Below are positions 33,879 to 43,338 of a stretch of DNA of 64,000 nucleotides, one piece after another. The position numbers were made by a program, and so were the translations under genes. Within the stretch, counting starts at the first letter, position 1. Every line of letters starts with the position of its first letter. Under the pieces are notes generated by a model, which did not search any database, had not been told where the DNA came from, and worked only from the letters and a program-made list of their open reading frames with translations. Source of the stretch: Pseudomonas turukhanskensis (GTDB lineage Bacteria > Pseudomonadota > Gammaproteobacteria > Pseudomonadales > Pseudomonadaceae); the NCBI RefSeq assembly GCF_027922365.1, contig NZ_BSFN01000004.1, forward strand, positions 1 through 64,000, written 5' to 3'.

Positions 33879-36410
33879 ATGGTCGAGCAAAAATTCAACA
33901 GCGGAATGCCAGTGATAGCCAAGCTGGAGGACTTTGATAAAAGCTCCGGCGGCTGGTTTGAACGGGTGATTTTCCATAACCGCGTGTTGGTCGTGGTGTT
34001 CTGCCTGCTCGCCACCGTGGTGCTGGGTTTCTTCGCCACCAAGCTGGAAGTCAATGCCAGTTTTGAAAAGATGATTCCAAGCTCCAGCCCGTACATCAAA
34101 AACTACCTGGCCAACAAAGATCAGTTGCCGGGGCTGGGTAACAGCATTCGCATCGTGGTCGAAAACAAGACCGGCGATATCTACGACCCCGAGTACCTGC
34201 TGGCCCTGCAAAAGGTCAACGACACCCTGTACCTGATTCCGGGCATTGACCGCTCGTGGATGAAGTCACTGTGGATGCCGATTGTCCGTTGGAAAGAAGT
34301 GACGGAGGAGGGCATTGACGGCGGTGCCGTGATGCCATCGGACTACGACGGCAGTGAGAAATCGATCAAGGCGCTGCGGCGCAACATCATGCGCGCCGGC
34401 ATCACCGGCAACCTGGTGAGCAACGACAGCAAGTCGAGCATGATCGTCGCTCCGCTCCTGGACACCAATCCGCAAACCGGTAAGCCGCTGGATTACGGTG
34501 ACTTCTCCAAAGAGCTGGAAAGCAAAATCCGCTCGCTGGAAAGCGACAAGATCGGCATCCATATCGTCGGCTTCAGCAAGTTGGTCGGCGACCTGATCGA
34601 CGGCCTGTATTCGGTGATGCTGTTCTTTGGCGCGTCGGTAGTGATCGCCGGCCTGTTTGTGTACTTCTACACCCGCTGCCTGCGCAGCACGCTGTTGCTG
34701 GTGGGCGTGGCGGTGGCGGGGGTGGTGTGGCTGCTGGGGTTAATGCAAATCCTCGGCTACAACCTAGACCCGTACTCGATTCTGGTGCCGTTTTTGATCT
34801 TTGCCATCGGCATTTCCCATGGCACGCAAAAGATGAACGGCATCCTGCAGGACATCGGCCGGGGCACCCACAAATACGTGGCGGCGCGCTACACGTTCCG
34901 CCGTCTGTTCCTCACCGGGCTTACCGCGCTGCTGACCAATATCGTCGGCTTCGCCGTGCTGGTGATCATCGATATTCCGGTGATTCGCGACTTGGCACTC
35001 ACCACCAGTATTGGCGTGGCGGTGCTGATTTTCACCAAGCTGCTGCTGATTCCGGTGGCGCTGTCGTACCTCGGCGTGAGCGAAAAAGCCGCGCGCATTG
35101 CCATTGCCAAAGACCAGGCCGGCGAAGCCAACCGGGGCTTCCTCGGCCATATCTGGCACGGCCTCGACCGCTTTACCGAACGTCCCATGGCCACGGCGGT
35201 GATCGCGTTGTCGTTGGTGGTTACGCTGATCGGCAGCTTGGTGATGATGCACCTCAAAGTCGGCGACCTGGACCCCGGCGCGCCGGAGCTGCGCGCCGAC
35301 TCGCGCTACAACCGCGACAACGCCTACATCACCAGCAACTACGGCCTTTCCAGTGACCAGTTTGTGGTCATCGTGAAAACCAACGAAGACAGTTGCCGCC
35401 TGTATCCGTCCCTACAAAGCATGGACAAGCTGGCCTGGAAACTGCGCCAGACCCCCGGCGTACAAACCACCCAGTCGTTGGCGGAAACCGTGCGGATGAT
35501 CAGCTCGGGCATGGCCGAAGGCAGCCCGAAATGGCTGAGCATCAGCCGTGATCAAGCCATCACCAACTCGGCGGTGGACGCGGCGATGATTTCATCCCCA
35601 GGCATCACCAATCAGCAGTGTTCCACCACGCCAATCATTGCCTACCTGGCCGACCACAAAGCCGACACGCTGACTCGCGTGTTGAAAGTGTCGGAAGACT
35701 TCGCCAAAGAAAACAACTCCGCCCCAGGCGCCGAACAGCCGGTGGAATTCCTCCTGGCAGCCGGTAACGCCGGTATCGAGGCGGCGACCAATATCGAGGT
35801 AGAGAAGGGCATCATCACCATGTACCTGGCGGTATATGGCGCTACTGCCTTGCTTTGCCTGCTGACCTTCCGCAGCTGGCGCGCCACGGTGGTCGCGTTG
35901 ATTCCGCTGCTGATGACCACGGTGATCTGTAAGGCGCTGATGGTATGGCTGGGCATTGGCCTGAAGGTGGCCACCTTGCCGGTGATTGCCGTGGGTGTTG
36001 GCGTGGGAGTGGACTACGCCTTGTACCTGCTGAGCGTGCAGCTGGCGGTGCAGGAGCGCGGTGGCAGCCTGGCTGTGGCCTACCGCCGTTCGCTGGACTT
36101 CACCGGCCGTGTGGTCGCCTTAGTAGGCCTGACCATGGCCGCCGGCGTGATCACCTGGGCCTGGTCGCCCATCAAGTTCCAGGCCGACATGGGCATCCTG
36201 CTTACCTTCATGTTCCTGTGGAACATGCTCGGCGCGCTGATCCTGATTCCGGCGTTGTCGCACTACCTGCTCAACCCCAAAGGCAATTCCAAAGAGGGCG
36301 TAACCCTCGACCTGGAAGATGCCCGCGCGCAGCAGGAAACCCGCAAGCCGGCCGCCGATGCCGCCCACACCCTATTGACTGAGCCCGCCTTACCCCGGCG
36401 TGCCCGCTGA
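33879..36410 (+). CDS. MMPL/RND-superfamily transporter
   Basis: 843 residues, RND-type layout: a TM helix near residues 35-55, a large periplasmic loop, a block of five to six TM helices, a second loop and a C-terminal TM block. A proton-relay-type Asp is seen in TM10 (VGVGVGVDYALYLL), while the corresponding place in the first half reads IFAIGISHGTQKMNG, with His instead of Asp. That is the HpnN/MmpL-like pattern used for lipids and hydrophobic compounds. It uses the proton gradient to move a substrate across the inner membrane or envelope. It follows the YCF48-type gene closely, completing a DUF1302-DUF1329-YCF48-RND set. Confidence 0.87.
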   Translation: MVEQKFNSGMPVIAKLEDFDKSSGGWFERVIFHNRVLVVVFCLLATVVLGFFATKLEVNASFEKMIPSSSPYIKNYLANKDQLPGLGNSIRIVVENKTGDIYDPEYLLALQKVNDTLYLIPGIDRSWMKSLWMPIVRWKEVTEEGIDGGAVMPSDYDGSEKSIKALRRNIMRAGITGNLVSNDSKSSMIVAPLLDTNPQTGKPLDYGDFSKELESKIRSLESDKIGIHIVGFSKLVGDLIDGLYSVMLFFGASVVIAGLFVYFYTRCLRSTLLLVGVAVAGVVWLLGLMQILGYNLDPYSILVPFLIFAIGISHGTQKMNGILQDIGRGTHKYVAARYTFRRLFLTGLTALLTNIVGFAVLVIIDIPVIRDLALTTSIGVAVLIFTKLLLIPVALSYLGVSEKAARIAIAKDQAGEANRGFLGHIWHGLDRFTERPMATAVIALSLVVTLIGSLVMMHLKVGDLDPGAPELRADSRYNRDNAYITSNYGLSSDQFVVIVKTNEDSCRLYPSLQSMDKLAWKLRQTPGVQTTQSLAETVRMISSGMAEGSPKWLSISRDQAITNSAVDAAMISSPGITNQQCSTTPIIAYLADHKADTLTRVLKVSEDFAKENNSAPGAEQPVEFLLAAGNAGIEAATNIEVEKGIITMYLAVYGATALLCLLTFRSWRATVVALIPLLMTTVICKALMVWLGIGLKVATLPVIAVGVGVGVDYALYLLSVQLAVQERGGSLAVAYRRSLDFTGRVVALVGLTMAAGVITWAWSPIKFQADMGILLTFMFLWNMLGALILIPALSHYLLNPKGNSKEGVTLDLEDARAQQETRKPAADAAHTLLTEPALPRRAR

Positions 36411-36416
36411 CTAACA

Positions 36417-36439
36417 AGCCGGGCGCAAAAACCCCGGCT
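36417..36439 (+). terminator. Hairpin between RND and VOC genes, weak terminator
   Basis: AGCCGGG (36417-36423) pairs with CCCGGCT (36433-36439) around a 9-base loop and is followed by GGCTTTT. The T tract is short, so partial termination only is likely. Confidence 0.4.
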
Positions 36440-36460
36440 GGCTTTTGCAAGGAGAGAGAG

Positions 36461-37432
36461 ATGTTCGAGTTATTGATGAGTGCCGACATGATGGTTCCGG
36501 ACCCGGACGGCATGACGGAAATGTTGGTCGACAAGCTCGGTATCTACAAACACGAACGCTGGCGGCAGGCCTTCGACAACCACCCGTATATCGCCCACTT
36601 TCTCAGGGTGCATAAATCGCTGGCGGTGTCGCCCACCCGTATCGAACCGCAGTGGCACCTGGATCGCCCCAATCCCGGCGACCCGCTGTTCCACGACTTT
36701 CTTGAAAGCCTGAAAGACTTCCAGGGCCATCACCGGCCGATGATTACCCACTCCATCGTGCTCGCCCTGCATGGCGACAAATTCGATGCCCTGGTAGATA
36801 AACTGATGCGCCGCCGCCTGCCGTTCCGCATGGCCCAGCGTACCCCGGAAATGCCGTTCGACCGCCTGTGGCTGGGCGCCACGCCCGAGCAGCCGTACTA
36901 CAAACCAACCGTCGACGGCGGCCTGTGCATCGAAATCATGCCCACCGAACCGCTGCAAATGCCGGCCGAAACCTACCAGCTGCCACCGATGCAGCCGCGT
37001 GATCTCAAGCCCGGCGACATGGTGCGCGTAACGGCCCGTGGCTTTTTGGTGCGTGACCTGGACGAAACCCTGCGCAAGGTGTCGACCAACCTCGACTGGG
37101 AGCCGAGCGGCCCGGTGGAAACCATTCGCAGCGAAGGCTACCGCCGTGCGCGCATGGGCTTTACCGTGCCCAACAGCGCTACCCTCGATGTGCTGGAAGC
37201 CACCTACTGGAACACCGACGCCGGCCACTACGTCAACAACTGGGGCCCGGGCCCGTACTACATCCGTATCGGCGTAAATGATCTGGCCGCCAAGGCCGAA
37301 GACTTGCGCGCCCGTGGCACCCAATTCCAATGGATTGAATCTTCCGAAGCCGTTGGTGGCCGTGCCTTGATCAAGATCGACCCGGCCGAGCTGAACGGCC
37401 AGGTCTTCGAGTTCGAGGAGATTCCTGCATGA
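36461..37432 (+). CDS. VOC/glyoxalase-fold protein, function unknown
   Basis: 323 residues with two predicted glyoxalase/bleomycin-resistance-type halves. The second half has GFLVRDLDETLRKVSTNL, YIRIGVNDLAAKAEDLRARG and a final ELNGQVFEFEEI ending as in VOC enzymes (metal Glu in VFEFEE). Clear BphC-type His/Glu ligands are not obvious, so ring-cleavage activity is not claimed. Strong RBS AAGGAGAG. Its stop overlaps the start of the enoyl-CoA hydratase gene (ATGA), implying a coupled metabolic step such as an isomerase, epimerase or lyase on the same intermediate. Confidence 0.65.
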   Translation: MFELLMSADMMVPDPDGMTEMLVDKLGIYKHERWRQAFDNHPYIAHFLRVHKSLAVSPTRIEPQWHLDRPNPGDPLFHDFLESLKDFQGHHRPMITHSIVLALHGDKFDALVDKLMRRRLPFRMAQRTPEMPFDRLWLGATPEQPYYKPTVDGGLCIEIMPTEPLQMPAETYQLPPMQPRDLKPGDMVRVTARGFLVRDLDETLRKVSTNLDWEPSGPVETIRSEGYRRARMGFTVPNSATLDVLEATYWNTDAGHYVNNWGPGPYYIRIGVNDLAAKAEDLRARGTQFQWIESSEAVGGRALIKIDPAELNGQVFEFEEIPA

Positions 37433-38247
37433 GTGCAGCCCACAGCCAACCTGCTTCGGTGGTGATCAACGAGGCCGTGCGCCTGGAGCGCGAAGGCACT
37501 GTCGGCTGGGTAGTGCTGACCCGGCCGGGGCAGATCAATGCCATCAACGACGACATCCGTATGGGCGTGCCTCAGGCCCTGACGTTGTTGCAACTGGACG
37601 CCGAGATTCGCGTGATCGTGATTCGCGGCGAAGGCGAGCGCGGTTTCTGTGCCGGTGCCGATATCAAAGAACGCCGTGGCCCGGAAACCAGCCTGCAAGT
37701 GCGCAAGCGCATGGAAAACGTGCGCTGGATCGAAGCGCTGGACACGGTCGCGAAGCCGGTGATTGCCGCCATCCATGGCTACTGCATGGGCGGTGGGCTG
37801 GAACTGGTGCTGGCGTGCGATATCCGCTTCGCCGCGCCGAATGCCGTATTCGCTTTGCCGGAAACCGGCCTGGGGCTGATTCCCGGTGGTGGCGGCACCC
37901 AGCGGTTGTCCCGCGTGGTTGCCCCGGGCCAGGCGCTGGACATGCTGCTGACCGGCGACCGTATGACCGCCGAGCAGGCGCAACGTATTGGCCTGGTCAG
38001 CCGCCTGGCCACCGACAACGCCACACTGGTCGACGAGGTGCGGGCCTTTGCCCAACGCATCGGCGCCAAGCCGCCGACCGCCTCGGCGTTCGTGAAGCAG
38101 GCAGCCCGCGCCGCGCTGCAACTGGACCTGAAAAGCGGCCTTGATCTGGAGCTGGACCTGTTCGCGCTGCTGGCCCCGACCAAAGACGCCCGCGAAGCCG
38201 CATTGGCCTTTAGCGAACGCCGTGAGCCTCGCTTCACTGGTGAATAG
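37429..38247 (+). CDS. Enoyl-CoA hydratase/isomerase family protein
   Basis: 272 residues. The crotonase fold is clear: oxyanion-hole segment GFCAGADIKERRG, HGYCMGGGLELVLACDIRFA (first acidic residue region) and ALPETGLGLIPGGGGTQRLSR with the conserved catalytic Glu. It hydrates 2-enoyl-CoA or performs a related crotonase reaction (isomerase, hydrolase) in beta-oxidation-like degradation. It overlaps the preceding VOC gene by 4 bases and precedes an SDR by 47, which suggests a hydratase-dehydrogenase pair. Confidence 0.9.
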   Translation: MSAAHSQPASVVINEAVRLEREGTVGWVVLTRPGQINAINDDIRMGVPQALTLLQLDAEIRVIVIRGEGERGFCAGADIKERRGPETSLQVRKRMENVRWIEALDTVAKPVIAAIHGYCMGGGLELVLACDIRFAAPNAVFALPETGLGLIPGGGGTQRLSRVVAPGQALDMLLTGDRMTAEQAQRIGLVSRLATDNATLVDEVRAFAQRIGAKPPTASAFVKQAARAALQLDLKSGLDLELDLFALLAPTKDAREAALAFSERREPRFTGE

Positions 38248-38294
38248 CATCGGTGAGTAGCACCGGCGAGTAAGAACAAGAAGGAGAGCAGGGC

Positions 38295-39116
38295 ATGAGT
38301 ACAGGAAAACTGGCAGGGCGCGTCGCGATCATCACTGGCGCTGGTGGCGGCCTGGGCGCGGAATGCGCCCGCGTCTTGGCGTCTCACGGCGCCAGCATTG
38401 CCGTGGTCGATATCAATCTGGACGGCGCCACCGCCGTGGCTGAATCGCTGATCGCCGAGGGCCATCAGGCCCTGGCGATTCGCACCGATGTGTCCAGCGA
38501 AGACGACGTGCGCGCCATGGTCGCCCAGGTCAAAGAACGCTTTGGCCGCATCGACGTGCTGCACAACAACGCCGCCATTCTGAACGCCGAACAACGCCAG
38601 GCCGACCGCGACTTCGTCAACCTGGACATGGCCGCCTGGGACCGCGCCATCGCGGTCAACCTGCGCGGCGCGGTGCTGTGCACCAAGTACGTGATTCCGG
38701 TGATGCTGGAACACGGCAAAGGCTCGATCATTTTCGCCACCTCGGGGTTGGGTGTGCAGGGCGACATGTCCCTGACCGGCTACGCCACCTCCAAAGCCGG
38801 GCTGCTGATGCTGCCGCGTATGGTCGCCTCGCAATACGGCAAGCAAGGCATTCGCGGCAACGCCGTGCAGATCGGCCTGGCGCCGTCCGAGCACGCCATG
38901 CCCGAGCCGCTGCTGGAAATCTTGCGCGACAACCACTGCACCGCCGAACTCGGCACCCCTCGGCAAATCGCCGATGTGGTGGCGTTTCTGGCCAGCGATG
39001 AATCGTCGTTTGTCACTGGCACCACCCTGGTCGCCGATGGCGGCTTCAGTAGCCATACGCCGTCGCTGGTGGCCATGCGCGCGCTGTTCGCGCAGATGGG
39101 CCGCACCGGCATGTAA
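38295..39116 (+). CDS. SDR-family oxidoreductase
   Basis: 273 residues; AAGGAGAG 9 bases before the ATG. TGAGGGLGAECA cofactor motif, acidic Asp in VVDINLDG (NAD preference), NNAAI and catalytic YATSKAGLL. The position after an enoyl-CoA hydratase favours a 3-hydroxyacyl-CoA-type or cyclic-alcohol dehydrogenase. It ends 70 bases before the FAD enzyme. Confidence 0.88.
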   Translation: MSTGKLAGRVAIITGAGGGLGAECARVLASHGASIAVVDINLDGATAVAESLIAEGHQALAIRTDVSSEDDVRAMVAQVKERFGRIDVLHNNAAILNAEQRQADRDFVNLDMAAWDRAIAVNLRGAVLCTKYVIPVMLEHGKGSIIFATSGLGVQGDMSLTGYATSKAGLLMLPRMVASQYGKQGIRGNAVQIGLAPSEHAMPEPLLEILRDNHCTAELGTPRQIADVVAFLASDESSFVTGTTLVADGGFSSHTPSLVAMRALFAQMGRTGM

Positions 39117-39186
39117 CGGCGCTGTTTTCTTCTTTTCCGGCCACGTGCGGTTGCGCGAGGCCGACTCACGTCATGGAAGCCTTGTG

Positions 39187-40782
39187 ATGAACCAAACAAC
39201 AGCAAATACCGACTTCGATGTGATCGTGGTTGGCGGTGGCACCAACGGCCTGTCGGCCGGCTGCTACCTGGGCATGGAAGGCAAAAAAGTGCTGATCGTT
39301 GAGGCCTTGGACAAGGTCGGCGGCATGGCCTCATCCGGCTACCTGATTCCGGAAGCGCCGCAGCACCTGGTTCATCCTTGCGCCCTGGACATGATGTCGA
39401 TGCGCGTGCACGCCCACGTGCCCGCTGAGCTGGAACTCGAACGCCATGGCCTTAAATGGGTAGAAGTGGCACCCGGTTATGTGTACCTGCACCCGGACGG
39501 TACCTCGCTGATCTTCTGGCGCGACCGCGAGAAAACCGCCGCCGAAATCCGCCGCTTCAGCCCCAAAGACGCCGAGGCGTTTTTGGAATTCATGAAAGTC
39601 ATCGACCTGTTCCTCGACATCGCGCTGCCAATGATGCGGGTCGACCCGGCCAAATTTAACCTCGGCGTAAAGCTGAAAATGGCCGCCACCGCGATCAAAC
39701 ACAAAGCCCTGAAACCCGAGTTGATGGCGCTGATGACTGGCTCGGCACGCGCCGCTGCGCGCGAGCGCTTTGAACACCCGGTCACCATCTCAGCCATGTG
39801 CGCACTTACGGGCCTTGCCGGCGATATCACCGCAGATGGCGGCGGTATTTACTACGCGCTGCTGGGCTTTTTGCACCACTACGGCGTAGGGCGCGTGATT
39901 GGCGGTATGCAGCAGCTGAGCAATGCCATGCAGGCACGTTTTGAAGAGCTCGGCGGCCAGGTGTTGCTGTCGGCCAGCGTCAGCGAAATCGTGGCGGCCG
40001 ATGGCAAGATCAAAGGCGTCAAACTCGCCGACGGCCGCGCTTTCAGCGCCCCGGTGGTGATCGCCGGCTGCCACCCGAAACCGGCGCTGGATATGGTCAC
40101 GGCCGGCCAGATACCCCACTACCTGCTCACCCGTATGGCCATGGCCCCGGCCAACGCCAAAGGCTCGGGCCCGCTGAAAGTGGACGTGGCCCTGAGCGGC
40201 CAGATTTCCGTGCCACGCTACGAGGCCCTGCGGGGCGATGGCATCGACCTGCGTAAAACCGTAATGCTGATCGGCACCGAAGAAGCCGTACTGGAAAACT
40301 TCGCCGCCTGCGCCCGAGGCGAAGTACCCAAGCTGCCCTATATCACCGTGGCCGCCCCGAGCGGCCCCGACCCAAGCCAGGCCCCGGCCGGCCAGGACGT
40401 GTTGTACATCTACCCGCCGGTAATGCCCACCAACCCCAACGAGGGCTGGGATGCCTTGCGCGACAAGGTGGCCGATCAAGTGCTCGAGCAGCTGTATGCC
40501 TATATCGACGGCATTGAGGGCAAGGTAATTGGCCGACATATCGAAGCGGCGCCGGATTTCACCCGACGGCTGAATACCGTGAATGGCTGCGTGGTGCATA
40601 TCGACACCACCTCGATGCGCTCGGCCACCATGCGCCCGGCCCATGGGCTTGGCGGCGATACGTTACCGGTGGCGGGGTTGTATCTCGGCAGCGCCGGTAT
40701 TCACCCCGGTGGTGGCGTGAACGGAATGGCGGGGAAGTTGGCGGCCAAGCGTGTTAGTGCGTATTTGAAGAAGGCGAAATAG
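39187..40782 (+). CDS. CrtI/PYROXD2-like FAD-dependent oxidoreductase
   Basis: 531 residues from the ATG at 39187 (GGAAG upstream). N-terminal dinucleotide fold VIVVGGGTNGLSAGCYLGMEG followed by the GG-type motif KVGGMASSG, and a C-terminal GG motif PGGGVNGMAGKLAAKRV; these define the phytoene-desaturase-like amine-oxidase group. Members desaturate, isomerise or oxidise hydrophobic substrates. An FAD-dependent desaturase or oxidase acting in the pathway with the preceding hydratase and SDR is a reasonable inference. It is the last gene of this run; a repeat follows. Confidence 0.85.
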   Translation: MNQTTANTDFDVIVVGGGTNGLSAGCYLGMEGKKVLIVEALDKVGGMASSGYLIPEAPQHLVHPCALDMMSMRVHAHVPAELELERHGLKWVEVAPGYVYLHPDGTSLIFWRDREKTAAEIRRFSPKDAEAFLEFMKVIDLFLDIALPMMRVDPAKFNLGVKLKMAATAIKHKALKPELMALMTGSARAAARERFEHPVTISAMCALTGLAGDITADGGGIYYALLGFLHHYGVGRVIGGMQQLSNAMQARFEELGGQVLLSASVSEIVAADGKIKGVKLADGRAFSAPVVIAGCHPKPALDMVTAGQIPHYLLTRMAMAPANAKGSGPLKVDVALSGQISVPRYEALRGDGIDLRKTVMLIGTEEAVLENFAACARGEVPKLPYITVAAPSGPDPSQAPAGQDVLYIYPPVMPTNPNEGWDALRDKVADQVLEQLYAYIDGIEGKVIGRHIEAAPDFTRRLNTVNGCVVHIDTTSMRSATMRPAHGLGGDTLPVAGLYLGSAGIHPGGGVNGMAGKLAAKRVSAYLKKAK

Positions 40783-40795
40783 CGGCGAGCCGAGG

Positions 40796-40875
40796 TTTGC
40801 AGGAAGCGAGGCTGAAGCCGCTTCTACAGGGACCGCATTTCCTTGTAGGAGAGACTTCAGTCTCGAGCGTTTGAT
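40796..40875. repeat. Intergenic repeat of the pseudomonad TGTAGGAG-type family
   Basis: CTGAAGCCGCTTCTACA (40812-40828) and TGTAGGAGAGACTTCAG (40844-40860) are imperfect inverted arms (14 of 17 matched) between two convergent genes. A repeat of this composition is common at 3' ends in Pseudomonas genomes. Confidence 0.6.
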
Positions 40876-40898
40876 CGTTCGTGAAGGTAAAACCCCAC

Positions 40899-42305
40899 TC
40901 ACCCCTTCGGCCAACCCCCACCCAACGCCCGGTACAACTGCACCCGGTCCAGCGCCGCCTGCGTGGCGCTGTCCACCAGATCACTCTGCGTAGCGAGCAG
41001 GGCGCGTTGCACGCCGAGCACGTTGATAAAGTCGATGGCGCCTTGGGCGTAACGGTCGCGGGCCGTGGTCAGGGCCAGGGTGTTTTGCCGCACGGCTTCT
41101 TGCAGGGCGGTGTGGTGTTGTTTTTCGGCGGCGTAGTCGGTCATCGCGTTATCCACTTCGTGCCAGGCGCTAAGCACCACACGCTGGTATTCGATGGCCG
41201 CTTCCTGTTCTTGGCGTTTGCGTAGCTCCAGGGTGCCGGTCAGGCGCCCGCCTTGGAAAATCGGTAGGTACAGGCTGGGGCCGTAAGACCAGGTGCGCGA
41301 ATTCCAAGCCGCAAAATCGGAGCCGTTCATGGCTTGCGAACCGAGGCTCGCCCCCAGGCTGATGCGCGGGTAGAAGTCCGCCTGCGCCACGCCGATGGCG
41401 GCCGTGGCACGGTGCAGGGCCGCTTCGCTTTTCTGGATGTCGGGGCGCCGCTGGGCCAGCTCCGAAGGCAGACCGATGGGCACGTCGGGCGCCGGGTCGG
41501 GGATTGCGGTGGCGGTGATCAGCTCGGCGTACAAGGCCCGCGGCGGCTGGCCCAGCAGAAAACTCAAGGCGTTGATCAGGCGATCCTGTTCGGCAGTGAG
41601 CACTGGCAGTACGGCTTCGATGGTGGCTACTTGGGCGGCGGAGTTGGCAGTATCCAGGTTGGTGGTTACGCCGTTGTCGAAGCGCGTAGTGGTCAGCGTG
41701 TTGCTCTGCCGGGCTATTTCCAGGTTTTGCCTGGCCACGGCCAACCGGGCTTGCACGCCGCGCAGGCGAATGTAGTCGGCGGCGGTTTCGGCGGTAATGC
41801 TCAGCACCACGCCGTCGCGTTGCGCGCGGGTCAATTGCAGCTCGGCATCGGCTGCTTCGACGCTGCGGCGCACATGGCCCCAAAGGTCGACTTCCCAGCT
41901 GGCATCGACAGCAGCGCTCCACAATTCGAACGGTGCTTGGCCGTTGTAATTGGACTCGTCCAGAACCCCCACCGAGCTGTTACGCGCGCGCTTGTAGGCG
42001 CCCCGGGCGCTGATGCCGGGCAATTGCTCACTGCCGGTCACCTGGCGCATCAGGCGGCTTTGTTCCAAGCGGTTGCTGGCAGTGCGCACGTCCAGATTGG
42101 CGATCGCAGCGCGCTCCACCAAAGCTGTCAATTTCGGGTCGCCCAGTTGCTGCCACCATTGGCTGTCGACGTGACCGAGGGTGGCGCCTTCTGGCGCGGT
42201 GTCCTGCCATGTGGTGGGCAGGGCCGATTGCGGGCTGTGAAAGTCGGGGCCTACTGTGCAAGCGCCCAGGCTTACCAGAGCCATAAACAGAAGCGTGTGT
42301 TTCAT
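40899..42305 (-). CDS. NodT-family outer-membrane efflux lipoprotein
   Basis: 468 residues from the ATG at 42305. Lipobox LVSLGAC in the first 15 residues gives a lipidated outer-membrane factor (TolC-like trimeric channel). Two OEP repeats are visible, the second with ALHRATAAIGVAQADFYPRI. It is the last gene of a three-gene drug-efflux operon with the membrane-fusion protein (1-base gap) and an MFS pump. Together they form a tripartite EmrAB-TolC-like export system. Confidence 0.9.
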   Translation of the reverse strand: MKHTLLFMALVSLGACTVGPDFHSPQSALPTTWQDTAPEGATLGHVDSQWWQQLGDPKLTALVERAAIANLDVRTASNRLEQSRLMRQVTGSEQLPGISARGAYKRARNSSVGVLDESNYNGQAPFELWSAAVDASWEVDLWGHVRRSVEAADAELQLTRAQRDGVVLSITAETAADYIRLRGVQARLAVARQNLEIARQSNTLTTTRFDNGVTTNLDTANSAAQVATIEAVLPVLTAEQDRLINALSFLLGQPPRALYAELITATAIPDPAPDVPIGLPSELAQRRPDIQKSEAALHRATAAIGVAQADFYPRISLGASLGSQAMNGSDFAAWNSRTWSYGPSLYLPIFQGGRLTGTLELRKRQEQEAAIEYQRVVLSAWHEVDNAMTDYAAEKQHHTALQEAVRQNTLALTTARDRYAQGAIDFINVLGVQRALLATQSDLVDSATQAALDRVQLYRALGGGWPKG

Positions 42306-42306
42306 C

Positions 42307-43338
42307 TCAGTGGCCCTTGGTGGTGTCGACGCTGGCCACCACGGACATGCCGATGCGCAGGCGGTCAAGGTCGGGCTGGTCTTTATCAAAGATGATTTTC
42401 ACCGGCAGGCGCTGGACCACTTTGGTGAAATTGCCCGTAGCGTTGTCGGGCACGATTTCGGAGAACGAAACGCCTGTAGCCGGGGCCACGCTGTCGATAT
42501 GGCCTTTAAAGGTGTGATCGGGAACGCTGTCGACGTGCAGCTCCACTTCCTGGTTCTTGGTCATGCGCGCCAGTTGGGTTTCGCGAAAATTCGCCACCAC
42601 AAAGGCGTCATGCACCGGCACCACGGCCATCAACGGTTGACCTTGGGCCACGTAGGCGCCAACACGCACCGAGCGCTGGCCCACCAAACCGTCTTGTGGC
42701 GCGGTGATTTTGGTATAGGACAGGTTGAGCTCCGCCTGCTGCAACGCGGCTTCATCCTTGGCCAGTTCGGCCTTGGCGACGTCCAGCTGCGCTTTAAGCA
42801 CGTCCAGGGTTTTGCTGGCCGCCACGCGTGAGGCTTCATCACGGTCGCGGGAGGCTTGCCAGCCGAGTAATTCGGCGTCGGCCTTCTGCCGTTCCTGCTG
42901 GGTGCCGGCGCCGGAGTTGGAAAGGTTCAGGTAGCGCTGGGCATTGGCCTGGGCAAATTTCAGCGACGCAGCCGTGGCGCGTGTGGTGGCCTCAGCCTGA
43001 TCGATAACGGCCGCTTGGCGTTCGATGGTCGCTTGCAGGTTGAGCAGTTGCGCCTTGGCAGCCAGCACATTGGCGGCTGCAGCGGCTTGAGCGACGCGGT
43101 AGTCGCGGTCATCGATTTCGGCCAGCAGTTGCCCGGCTTTTACGGCCTGGTTGTCTTCCACCGCGACCTTGGTGATCTGCCCCGGCAGGCGCGGGGAAAT
43201 GAGCACCGAGTCGGCTCGAATGTAGGCGTCGTCGGTGCTTTGCACGGCGCTGGTGCTAAGAATTTCGTAGCCGGTGTACACGGCGCACAGCACGACAGCT
43301 GCGCACACCAGAGTGATGGCGGTTCTATGTTGTTTCAT
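42307..43338 (-). CDS. EmrA/HlyD-family membrane-fusion protein
   Basis: 343 residues. One N-terminal TM helix (residues 7-26) anchors it to the inner membrane, with a periplasmic body: biotinyl-lipoyl-like strands (STDDAYIRADSVLISPRLPG), a long alpha-hairpin and QPLMAVVPVHDAFVVANFRETQL. It links the MFS pump to the outer-membrane factor. The ATG overlaps the upstream pump stop (ATGA), as in emrAB operons. Confidence 0.92.
   Translation of the reverse strand: MKQHRTAITLVCAAVVLCAVYTGYEILSTSAVQSTDDAYIRADSVLISPRLPGQITKVAVEDNQAVKAGQLLAEIDDRDYRVAQAAAAANVLAAKAQLLNLQATIERQAAVIDQAEATTRATAASLKFAQANAQRYLNLSNSGAGTQQERQKADAELLGWQASRDRDEASRVAASKTLDVLKAQLDVAKAELAKDEAALQQAELNLSYTKITAPQDGLVGQRSVRVGAYVAQGQPLMAVVPVHDAFVVANFRETQLARMTKNQEVELHVDSVPDHTFKGHIDSVAPATGVSFSEIVPDNATGNFTKVVQRLPVKIIFDKDQPDLDRLRIGMSVVASVDTTKGH

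Noticed and set aside
36461..37432. Second extradiol dioxygenase
   Set aside because: VOC fold is likely, but the 2-His-1-Glu metal triad is not clear, unlike in the 61505 protein.
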